In this document: piece after piece, positions 1-6,900 of the stretch
Layout of the letters: each line of letters starts with the position of its first letter
How positions within the stretch are numbered: the first letter of the stretch is position 1
The notes under the pieces: generated by a model
Told to the model about the DNA's origin: nothing
Database searches by the model: none
The model's input: only the letters and a program-made list of their open reading frames with translations
Assembly (NCBI GenBank): GCA_945883455.1
Contig: CAMCXJ010000037.1
Span: forward strand, 1 to 15,232
Source of the DNA: Prosthecobacter debontii
GTDB lineage: Bacteria; Verrucomicrobiota; Verrucomicrobiia; Verrucomicrobiales; Akkermansiaceae
Direction: 5' to 3'
DNA length: 15,232 bases
Made by a program: the position numbers and the translations under genes

Positions 1-1
1 G

Positions 2-187
2 GCGAAGCGGATGCAGATGGTTTTCTGGCAAGAAATCAGCGACGCCGAGATCGATGAGCGGGGGAAATGGCTCACGCTGCATTTCAATGACGAGCGCACT
101 GCCGGGATGCACCTTTCCCTTTCACCGGTCAGGAAAAATCTTCGAGACCTACTAGCCAAGGCGGTGCTGGGTCGGGTGAAACTTTAA
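2..187 (+). CDS. 3' end of an unknown protein (5' end outside window)
   Basis: This is an open frame running in from the left edge and ending at TAA 185-187, giving 61 visible residues. The visible part contains VFWQEISDAEIDERGKW and a basic C-terminus (PVRKNLRDLLAKAVLGRVKL). I do not recognise the family. The alternating hydrophobic pattern followed by a basic helix could be the end of a PH-like beta domain, but that is only a guess. The last two codons (AAA CTT) and the stop lie inside a tandem heptamer array beginning at 179, so the present C-terminus may have been set by arrival of that repeat. It is co-directional with the YbjN-like gene that begins 44 bp later and could share its transcript. 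Confidence 0.6.
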   Translation, partial: AKRMQMVFWQEISDAEIDERGKWLTLHFNDERTAGMHLSLSPVRKNLRDLLAKAVLGRVKL

Positions 188-206
188 ATTTTAAACTTTA
201 AACTTC
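179..206. repeat. Tandem heptamer array, AAACTTT type (4 units)
   Basis: Four consecutive 7-nt units are present: AAACTTT (179-185), AAATTTT (186-192), AAACTTT (193-199) and AAACTTC (200-206). The array overlaps the stop codon of the upstream gene and lies just before the YbjN-like gene. The same word family recurs at 747-774 and 7764-7791. Confidence 0.85.
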
Positions 207-231
207 AAAGGTCAGGGAGCAAGACACGGCC

Positions 232-747
232 ATGAGACCGCATTCGAGGCAGATTTTATCCGTGGAGGAAGTATTCGGGAAAAACGGCTGGCACGCCGAG
301 CTTGTCGAAGGGCGGGATGTGTTGAGAGCCGGCTTCGAGGCACACCACACACGGGTGGACGTTGTAGCACAAGCCTTCACGGAGCTTAACGCGCTGAGCA
401 TCGTTTCCGAAAGTCCGATGTTTATTGCCGAGCCGCAGATGCCCGCGCTGCTGGAACTGCTGATGCGCGCCAACAAGCAACTCACGCTCGGCGGTTTCGA
501 ATACGACCTCGATCGCGAGATGCTGGTCTTCCGCGTGACCAACCTTTTCGAACGCGAGAAATTCGATGCGGACATCGTGGTCTCCATGGTGCATTGCGCG
601 ATCGCGGAGCTGGATCGGATCGTGCCTTACGCATCGACAGTCAGGAGCACGCCCGCCGATCTCATCCCGGATCTCGATCTGCAGCGGCTGTTAGAGAGGG
701 AGGATCTCATCCCGCCGGTGCCGGGCGAGGAAGAGGAGGAGTATTGA
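232..747 (+). CDS. YbjN domain-containing protein (putative)
   Basis: This 171-residue soluble protein has no signal peptide or membrane segment. Residues about 55-135 show a pattern seen in YbjN-type proteins, whose fold resembles type III secretion chaperones. The pattern is a strand-rich segment (LSIVSESPMFIAE), a helix (PALLELLMRANKQL), a strand pair (LGGFEYDLDREMLVFRVTNLF) and a long helix (DADIVVSMVHCAIAELDRIVPY). The C-terminus is acidic (PGEEEEEY). The family's biochemical role is poorly defined, so no function is assigned. ATG 232 is chosen because a GGGAG stretch lies about 12 bp upstream and the whole domain follows it. The gene is bracketed on both sides by AT-rich heptamer arrays; the downstream array overlaps its TGA by one base. 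It converges with parA. Confidence 0.65.
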   Translation: MRPHSRQILSVEEVFGKNGWHAELVEGRDVLRAGFEAHHTRVDVVAQAFTELNALSIVSESPMFIAEPQMPALLELLMRANKQLTLGGFEYDLDREMLVFRVTNLFEREKFDADIVVSMVHCAIAELDRIVPYASTVRSTPADLIPDLDLQRLLEREDLIPPVPGEEEEEY

Positions 748-774
748 AACTTTAAACTCTAAATTTTAAGTTCT
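747..774. repeat. Tandem heptamer array, AAACTTT type (4 units)
   Basis: The units are AAACTTT (747-753), AAACTCT (754-760), AAATTTT (761-767) and AAGTTCT (768-774). The array fills most of the 42-bp gap between the convergent YbjN-like and parA stop codons. It shares its word and orientation with the array at 179-206, so the YbjN-like gene is flanked by direct copies. Confidence 0.8.
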
Positions 775-789
775 AAGGAAGAGGAAGAA

Positions 790-1584
790 TCACTTCGCGG
801 CGAGGAGCGGGCCGACGCGGGCGTGGCGGACTAGGAATTCGTCGGCGAGTTTTCCGTAGGCGGTGGCTCCCAGGCCGGAGGGGTCGTGTTCGAAGATCGT
901 TTTTCCATGTGAGGGCGCTTCGCCGATGCGGATCGTGCGCGGGATCACGTTGTGATACATTTCCTCGGGGAAATAGTTGGAAACCTCCTCGACGACCTGC
1001 CGGGAAAGCAGGGTGCGGCCGTCATACATCGTCATCACGATGCCTTCTAGTTTGAGGTCGGGGTTTGCGCCGGAGCCGCGGATCTCGTCGAGCACGCTGA
1101 CAATTTTCGCTAAACCCTCCAGCCCGAACCATTCGCATTGCAGCGGGATTAGGATCTCGTCGGCGGCGGCGAGGGCGGCGGTCATCAGCACGCCGAGTGA
1201 GGGCGGGGTGTCGAGGATGCAGTATTCGAAAAGGTCGTTCGGTTTCAGTCCTTGGAGGATGCCGCGCAGGCGGGTGAGGTGGTCGTCGGAGCGGGCAAGC
1301 TCGATCTCGATGCCAGCCAGATCCATTTCCGAGGGCACGAAGGTGAGGTTCTCGCGGCCACCGGTGATGAACTGCTCGCGGATATCCTTTTCGCCGAGCA
1401 GGACGGGATAGATGGAGGAGAGCGGCGGTGCCTCGATACCGAGGCCGCTGGTGCAGTTCGCCTGGGAGTCGAGATCCATCAGCAGCACCCGCTGCCCGCG
1501 CAGGGCGAGGGCGTGGGAGAGGTTCATGGCGGTGGTCGTTTTCCCGACCCCTCCCTTCTGGTTTGCGATGGCGATGACTTTCAC
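790..1584 (-). CDS. parA: ParA/Soj-family partitioning ATPase
   Basis: ParA proteins are deviant-Walker ATPases that dimerise on DNA with ATP and move ParB-bound origins or other cargo across the nucleoid. The 264-residue length is typical of chromosomal Soj/ParA. Visible motifs are the deviant Walker A KGGVGKTT (residues 10-17, with signature Lys10 and Lys15), Walker A' LLMDLDSQAN (Asp39), and the Walker B-like stretch YCILDTPPSLG near residues 119-129. A Ser replaces the Pro usual in the DLDPQ motif. The start is GTG (1584-1582), directly before VIAIANQKGG, with no clear ribosome binding site. No parB lies downstream in this window: the next gene is convergent and only a heptamer array separates them. 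The gene lies 256 bp downstream of rpoN on the same strand. A member of the related MinD or orphan-ParA groups is less likely. Confidence 0.9.
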   Translation of the reverse strand: MKVIAIANQKGGVGKTTTAMNLSHALALRGQRVLLMDLDSQANCTSGLGIEAPPLSSIYPVLLGEKDIREQFITGGRENLTFVPSEMDLAGIEIELARSDDHLTRLRGILQGLKPNDLFEYCILDTPPSLGVLMTAALAAADEILIPLQCEWFGLEGLAKIVSVLDEIRGSGANPDLKLEGIVMTMYDGRTLLSRQVVEEVSNYFPEEMYHNVIPRTIRIGEAPSHGKTIFEHDPSGLGATAYGKLADEFLVRHARVGPLLAAK

Positions 1585-1643
1585 GAGGCGCGAGGATGGC
1601 CAGAAATCGGCATTTTCAAACGCAAAACTTTCCGGGCGGAAAA

Positions 1644-1661
1644 CCGAGATATCAATCTCGG
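1644..1661 (-). terminator. Hairpin with short U-run between rpoN and parA
   Basis: A perfect 7-bp stem (CCGAGAT / ATCTCGG) encloses a 4-nt loop. Read on the - strand it is followed by TTTT (1643-1640). It lies after rpoN and about 60 bp before the parA start. It could be a weak intrinsic terminator for rpoN transcripts, or an attenuator or operator for parA. The T-run is short, so the call is tentative. Confidence 0.35.
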
Positions 1662-1690
1662 GAAAAATTCCGAAACCAGAAGAGTTCTAT

Positions 1691-1797
1691 AACCACGGAT
1701 TTCACGGATTTTCACGGATAAAGACTAACAGCGACGATTGAAAACAATCGCTCATTCCTCCTACATTCATCCGTGTACATCTGCGAAATCCGTGGTT
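1691..1797. repeat. Inverted-repeat element with 29-bp arms (CACGGATTT type)
   Basis: The left arm (1691-1719) contains three CACGGAT words spaced 9-10 bp apart. The right arm (1769-1797) is its inverted copy with about five mismatches. Between the arms sits a small palindrome with 6-bp stems (CGATTG 1735-1740, CAATCG 1745-1750) and an AAAA loop. The 107-bp element has no coding capacity and looks like a miniature mobile or dispersed repeat placed between rpoN and parA. Confidence 0.7.
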
Positions 1798-1840
1798 AAA
1801 ACTCTTTCTGAGGCGGGAAAAGCAGCAGGAGGGGCTAGGG

Positions 1841-3241
1841 TCAGAACGATTTCCGCAGGTGGGAGGGGAGGATGTTGAGCTGCTCGCGGTATTTCGCGAT
1901 GGTGCGGCGGGCGACCTTGATGCCCTGTTTCTGCAGCGCTTTGGTGATCGCGTCGTCGGAAAGCGGCTTGGCAGGATTTTCTTGGGCGATGAGCTGCTGG
2001 ATCGCCTCGCGGACGCCGGCGTTGGAGACTTCCGCGCCACTTTCCGTCTGGTATCCGGTGGCGAAAAAGGCGCGCATTTCCATGAGACCCTGCGGGGTGA
2101 GGATGTATTTCCCCGCCACCGCGCGCGACACGGTGGTCGCATGGAGTTCGAGTTCGTCGGCGATGTCGTTCATCGTCAGCGGGCGCAGGTGGCGGGGGCC
2201 TTTTTCAAGGAAGGCGGTCTGCTGCTCGATGAGCTTGTGGGCGATGGCGAGGATGGTTTCCTGGCGCAGGGAAATGGATCGGATCAGGCTGCGGCCGTCG
2301 CGGATCTGGTCGCGGAGGAAGGCGCGGGCTTTCGGATCGACGCCATTTTTGCCGATCATGTCCTTGTAGAAATCGTTGATGCGCAGGCTGGGCAAGTGCT
2401 CGCCGGTGAGCCGCGCGCCCCATCGGCCATCGTCGTCGCGCTCGATGACGACGTCGGGGAGGATGTAGGGATTGCCGGTGGGATCGAACTCGCCGCCGGG
2501 GTTCGGGGAAAGGCGACCGATGTTGTCTGCCGCCTCGGCGATGCGTTCGACCGTGGTGCCCAGTGCGCGGGCGATCTGCGGATGGCGTTTCCTGGCCAAA
2601 TCCTCCAGGTGGTCGCGGACAATCTTGTATTCGAGGGTTTCGGTGCCCGATGAGCGTGCGAGCTGGATCAGCAAAGCCTCGGGTATGCCGGATGCGCCTA
2701 CTCCCGGCGGGTCGAAGGTTTTGATGAGAGCGTGCGCGGCTTTCAGTTTGCTGAGCGGGAGCGAATCGGTGGCGGCGATTTCCGTGAGGGGAATCCTGAG
2801 GAAGCCGCGGTCGTCGAGGTATCCGAGGATCGCGCGTGCGGCCTCGCGGATGCCGGGCTCGACCAGCGACAGATCGAGCTGGTGATTGAGGTGCTGCTGG
2901 AGGGTTTCCGGCGCGACGATATTGTCATAAAGGCGCTGGCGGCGCTCCTCGTCTTCCTGCGTCCATTGGTTGTTGCGGCCTTCGAGGATGGAGCGGTCGC
3001 GCCAGTCGTCGGCGGTTTCGTTCATGTATCCCAGCGAGTCCGCCTCATCCGGATCGGGCGAATCCTCGTCGAGCGAGGTAACCTCGGTGATGTCCTCCAA
3101 GGTGGGATTCGTCTCCAGCGCCTGCCGCAGGAGCTGGGAAAGCTCCATCGTATTCGCCTGCAGGATCTCTAGGCTCTTGCGCATCTGCGGCGCGAGCGTC
3201 TGGGACTGGGAGAAGGACTGATGGAGCGAGGCTTCGGCCAT
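1841..3241 (-). CDS. rpoN: RNA polymerase sigma-54 factor RpoN
   Basis: Sigma54 directs RNA polymerase to -24/-12 promoters that need an AAA+ activator to open. The 466-residue length matches the family. Region I is the Gln/Leu-rich start (SFSQSQTLAPQMRKSLEILQ, residues about 8-27), which contacts activator and core. An acidic Region II follows (SLDEDSPDPDEADSL, about 54-68). The core-binding domain spans about 100-290. A helix-turn-helix lies at about 350-385 (MNDIADELELHATTVSRAV), and the RpoN box, which reads the -24 element, is ARRTIAKYREQ near 445-455. ATG 3241 gives the expected N-terminus. The usual proteobacterial neighbours (lptB, hpf, ptsN) are absent; parA follows across a repeat-rich spacer. 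A sigma54-like promoter lies 50-65 bp upstream, raising the possibility of self-regulation. Confidence 0.97.
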   Translation of the reverse strand: MAEASLHQSFSQSQTLAPQMRKSLEILQANTMELSQLLRQALETNPTLEDITEVTSLDEDSPDPDEADSLGYMNETADDWRDRSILEGRNNQWTQEDEERRQRLYDNIVAPETLQQHLNHQLDLSLVEPGIREAARAILGYLDDRGFLRIPLTEIAATDSLPLSKLKAAHALIKTFDPPGVGASGIPEALLIQLARSSGTETLEYKIVRDHLEDLARKRHPQIARALGTTVERIAEAADNIGRLSPNPGGEFDPTGNPYILPDVVIERDDDGRWGARLTGEHLPSLRINDFYKDMIGKNGVDPKARAFLRDQIRDGRSLIRSISLRQETILAIAHKLIEQQTAFLEKGPRHLRPLTMNDIADELELHATTVSRAVAGKYILTPQGLMEMRAFFATGYQTESGAEVSNAGVREAIQQLIAQENPAKPLSDDAITKALQKQGIKVARRTIAKYREQLNILPSHLRKSF

Positions 3242-3290
3242 GGGCGCGGTGAGTGCGCGGCGAAGCTAGTTCAGCAATTGCCGATTTAGA

Positions 3291-3306
3291 AGCACTATTT
3301 GTGCCA
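3291..3306 (-). promoter_or_regulatory. Sigma54-like -24/-12 promoter upstream of rpoN
   Basis: On the - strand the site reads TGGCAC-AAATA-GTGCT, matching the sigma54 consensus TGGCAC-N5-TTGCW with one mismatch at the -12 element. The GG and GC dinucleotides have the correct spacing. Transcription would start near 3280, about 40 bp before the rpoN ATG. The same bases form a small palindrome (GCAC-N5-GTGC), and part of the word (GTGCCAAT) also occurs in the repeat-like tract at 3943-3960, so chance or a repeat origin remains possible. Confidence 0.35.
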
Positions 3307-3377
3307 ATAACAGGATTAATTGGCTTTCAAAATCCGATCAGACTGCGAGTCCGAGGCGCAGGTGGGAGCGGATTTCC

Positions 3378-3527
3378 TTCGAAGCCGGGCGGCGGGGTGA
3401 TCTGGCCGGAGAGGATTTCGTTGGTTTCAGGGTTCCAGGAAACCACGGCCTTGGCTCGGGCGCCGCCCACCGAGGTGCCGATGCGCAGGATCGTGGCCAT
3501 GGCTTCCGGCGCGTGATCGAGGCTCGC
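3378..3527 (-). pseudogene. hipA kinase remnant (internal fragment)
   Basis: The - strand frame encodes about 50 residues resembling the ATP-loop region of HipA-type Ser/Thr kinases: SLDHAPEAMATILRIGTS, then VGGARAKAVVSWNPETNE, then GQITPPPGFE. The GTSxGGARxKA segment corresponds to the glycine-rich nucleotide-binding loop, and the NPETxEI...GQ...PPGFE tail is typical just after it. The N-terminal domain, catalytic Asp, metal-binding residues and C-terminal lobe are all missing; after GFE the frame runs into unrelated sequence. A heptamer array (3532-3567) sits directly at the 5' break. It lies just downstream of a HipB-like remnant on the same strand, the normal hipBA order. The fragment is too short to be active. 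Confidence 0.7.
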
Positions 3528-3531
3528 CTTC

Positions 3532-3567
3532 AGACACAAGACTTGGAGACACAAGACGCAAGACTGG
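3532..3567. repeat. Tandem heptamer array, AGACACA type (5 units)
   Basis: The units are AGACACA (3532-3538), AGACTTGG (3539-3546, one base longer), AGACACA (3547-3553), AGACGCA (3554-3560) and AGACTGG (3561-3567). The array fills the space between the hipB-like stop codon and the surviving hipA fragment, where the N-terminal part of hipA should be. Confidence 0.75.
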
Positions 3568-3569
3568 AA

Positions 3570-3908
3570 CTATCGTTCGTCCGCCCATTTCCACTCGGTG
3601 GGGGGTGGGGTTTTGCGGGGTTTGGAGGCGTATTTGCGGGATTTGCCGCGCGGGGAGGTGATCATCGCCATGGGGCTGATGCCGGGATCCGGGAGGAAAT
3701 GTTCCAGGGCGTGGAGGGAATTGAGGCCGCGCAGCAAGGCGATGAGGCTGGTGAGCGTGCAACCCTCGCCGTTCTCGATCGCGGTGATCGTGCGGCGCGA
3801 GAGTCCGCTCCGCTCGGCGGCTAGTTCTTGGCTGATGTTGAGGTCAAGCCTGCGGTTCTTCAGGCGTTCGCCGAGTTCCTGCTCGATCTGGGTATGGGGA
3901 GGATAATC
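3570..3908 (-). pseudogene. HipB-like XRE-family antitoxin, 5' end lost
   Basis: The - strand frame is open for 112 codons from just after an in-frame TAG (3911-3909) to TAG at 3572-3570. It encodes QIEQELGERLKNRRLDLNIS, then QELAAERSGLSRRTITAIENGEGCTLTSLIALLRGL, which is a clear XRE/Cro-type helix-turn-helix as in HipB antitoxins. A basic tail follows (RGKSRKYASKPRKTPPP) and ends EWKWADER. There is no ATG, GTG or TTG before the helix-turn-helix, so the original start appears to be gone; repeat-like DNA (3924-3960) lies just upstream. HipB normally binds operator DNA and neutralises HipA, whose remnant follows. Use of a rare start codon cannot be excluded, but the toxin partner is clearly broken. 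Confidence 0.7.
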
Positions 3909-3923
3909 CTAGAAACAGAAATG

Positions 3924-3960
3924 GAACCACGAATGGACACAGTTACAAAATTGGCACTAA
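3924..3960. repeat. Dispersed-repeat-like tract (ACCACGAATGGACAC type)
   Basis: The tract contains AACCACGAATGGACACAG followed by an AT-rich stretch ending TTGGCACTAA. It resembles the CACGGAT words of the 1691-1797 element (AACCACG at its head, ACAC spaced words). It lies between the purL stop and the truncated hipB-like frame, where the antitoxin start should be. Only one copy of this exact form is visible here. Confidence 0.4.
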
Positions 3961-3981
3961 ACGATCAAAATACTGCGCAAA

Positions 3982-6900
3982 TTAGGAGAAGTAATTAACT
4001 CCTGCGGAAAAGATCGGCTGGGCTTTGTGGCCGGGGATATTTTTCGCGACGTTTTCGGAGAAACGCTCGGAGTGTGCCATTTTCCCGAAGACGCGGCCGC
4101 AGGGGGAGGTGATGCCTTCGATGGCGGCGAGGGAGCCGTTGGGGTTGAAGGGGTGCTCCATGGTGGGGGTGCCGGAGGGATCGCAGTATTGGGTGGCGAT
4201 CTGGCCGTTGGTGGCGAGGGCGGCGAGGGTTTCCGGCGTGGCGAAAAACTTGCCCTCGCCGTGGGAGACGGGGACGGTGTGGATTTCGCCGACGGCCATG
4301 TTCGCGAGCCAGGGGGAAGAGTTCGATACAATCCGGGTTTGGACGTATTGGGAGATGTGGCGGGAAATGTCGTTGTGGAGAAGTGTCGGCTGTGCCGACG
4401 GATCTGGAGGAGCGACAGGATGTCCCTCCGACGGACTGGGACTGGAAGTCCCAGCCACGAGCAGGCCGGATTTGACGAGCGCTTGGAAGCCGTTGCAGAT
4501 GCCGAGGACGAGGCCGTCGCGGTTTTCGAGGAGGTCGGAAATGGCGTCGCTCACGCGCGGGTTGCGGAGAATGGTGGCGATGAATTTCGCCGAGCCGTCG
4601 GGTTCGTCGCCGGCCGAGAAGCCGCCGGGAATGAAGAGGATCTGGGATTCGCGGATTTTTTTTGCGAGGGATGTGATGGACTCTGCGATGTGTTGAGCGG
4701 AGAGATTGCGGAAGACCTCGATGTGGGTGGTTGCGCCGACGCGTTGGAAGGCACGGGCGGAGTCGTATTCGGAGTTGGTGCCGGGGAAGGCGGGGATCAA
4801 AACCTTTGGTTTTGAGATCGTGGATTGTGGATTGCGGATGGTGGATGACTGGAGCGGAGTATCTACAATCATCAATCCACGATCTACTATCTCCGATCCG
4901 GCCTCTGGCCGCGTGGGATAGACGGGTTCTAGGGTGGATTGCCAGGCGGATTGGAGATCGGCTAGGGAGTGGGTTTCGCCGTTGAGGGTGAGGGTTTCGG
5001 CTTCGGTAGTGGTGCCGATTTCCCGGGAGTTTAGGTAAGTGGGAAGGGCTTCGGTGTGTTCGATAAGGAATTGGAAATAGGCTTCGTTGAAGAGGTTGAC
5101 CGGGCGACCGAAGATCGCCCCCACGTGGTTGCCGAGGCAGCATTTCGTGATGGCGGCGGCGAGGCCGGCTTTGCCGATGTGGTGGAGGGAGAGGATTTTT
5201 CCGGCCTTGTTGAGGTTGTGGAGGGCTTCGGCGGTTTGTTTGAGGGCTTCGAAATCGGGGAGACCGTTGGCGAGGATCGGGGTTTCTACGATGGATACCG
5301 TAGATCCGGGTTTCTTGAACTCGGGGGAAAGGGCGAGGGATGCCAGGCCGGGGGCTAGGGCGAAGGAAACGAGGGTGGGCGGGACGTCGAGATCGTTGAA
5401 GGAACCGGACATGGAGTCCTTTCCGCCGATGGCGGCGAGGCGCAGTTCGTGTTGGGCGCGGAAGGCTCCGAGGAGGGCGGCGAAGGGAAGTCCCCAGCGT
5501 TTCGGGTCTTGCCCGAGTTTGGGGAAATATTCCTGGAGGGTGAGGCGGATGTCGGAGAGGCGAGCGCCCGCCGCGACGGCCTTGCAGACGGATTCGGTGA
5601 CGGCGTAGGCAGCTCCGTGGAAGGGGGATTTTTCCGAAAGGTAGGGATCGAAGCCCCATGCCATGTAGGTGGCGTGGTCGGTTTCGCCTTCCAGCACCGG
5701 GAGTTTCGCGACCATGGCGTCGGGCGGGGTGAACTGGTGCTTGCCGCCGAAGGGCCAGAGGACGGTGTTGGCACCGACGGAGGAATCGAACATTTCGCCG
5801 AGACCTTTTTGGGAACAGATGTTGCGGGAGGACAGGTGTTGGGGGAGAGCTTGTGTTTTCTCTGAAGCTGCGGGACGCTGCTTCCACGGCCTGCCGCGAG
5901 ACGCGGCAGCCACGTGGACTTGAGCGGTTTGCTGGACGCCGTTGGTGTCGAGGAAAGCTCTGCTCAGGTTGACGATTTCCTTGCCGCGCCAGTGCATGAT
6001 GAGGCGGCCGGAGTCGGTGACGTCGGCGACGTGGACGCATTCGAGGTTTTCCTTGTCGGCCTCGGCGATGAAATAACCGATTTCCGAGCGGTCGATGCAG
6101 ACGGCCATGCGTTCCTGGGATTCGGAGATGGCTAGTTCGGTGCCGTCGAGGCCGTCGTATTTTTTCGGGACGGCGTCGAGGTGGATGACGAGGGAGGGGG
6201 CGATTTCGCCGATGGCGACGGAGACACCGCCGGCTCCGAAGTCGTTGCAGATCTTGATTTTGCGGGTGAGTTCCGGGTTGCGGAACAGGCGCTGGATCTT
6301 GCGCTCGGTGGGGGCGTCGCCCTTCTGGACTTCGGCGGAATTTTCGAGGGAGGTTTCGGTGTGCTCTTTTGAGGAACCGGTCGCGCCGCCGACACCATCG
6401 CGTCCGGTGCGACCGCCGATGAGGAGGATCACATCGCCGGGGGCTGGCGAGCCGCGGAAAACGTTGGAGCGTGGGGCGGCGGCGACGACGGCACCGATTT
6501 CAAGGCGTTTCGCGACGTAGCCGGGGTGATAGACCTCGGCGACCTGGCCGGTGGCGAGGCCGATCTGGTTGCCGTAGGAGGAGTAGCCTTTGGCAGCGAC
6601 CTGGCAGATCTTTTTCTGGGGAAGCTTGCCGGGCAGGGTTTCGGAAAAGGGTGTGAGCGGATCGCCCGCGCCGGTGACGCGCATCGCCTGATAGACGTAG
6701 GAGCGGCCGGAGAGGGGATCGCGGATGCAGCCGCCGAGGCAGGTGGCCGCGCCGCCGAAGGGCTCGATCTCGGTGGGGTGGTTGTGGGTCTCGTTTTTGA
6801 ACTGGATGAGCCATTCCTCGGTGCGCTCGGGATTGGGGATTGATGATTGATGATTGATGATTGTTACCGGGACGACGATGGAGGCGGCGTTGATTTCCTC

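Noticed and set aside
1859..2653. Long + strand open frame (264 codons)
   Set aside because: It lies entirely antisense within rpoN, which has clear family motifs. Long antisense frames are expected in high-GC coding DNA, and its translation has biased low-complexity composition.
3327..3554. 75-codon - strand frame taken as an intact small gene
   Set aside because: Its first codons come from the AGACACA repeat and only the middle 50 residues resemble HipA; it is better described as a pseudogene fragment.
3995..6040. 681-codon - strand frame rich in Arg, Pro and His
   Set aside because: It is a shifted-frame shadow of purL; its composition is typical of an out-of-frame high-GC gene and no domain is visible.
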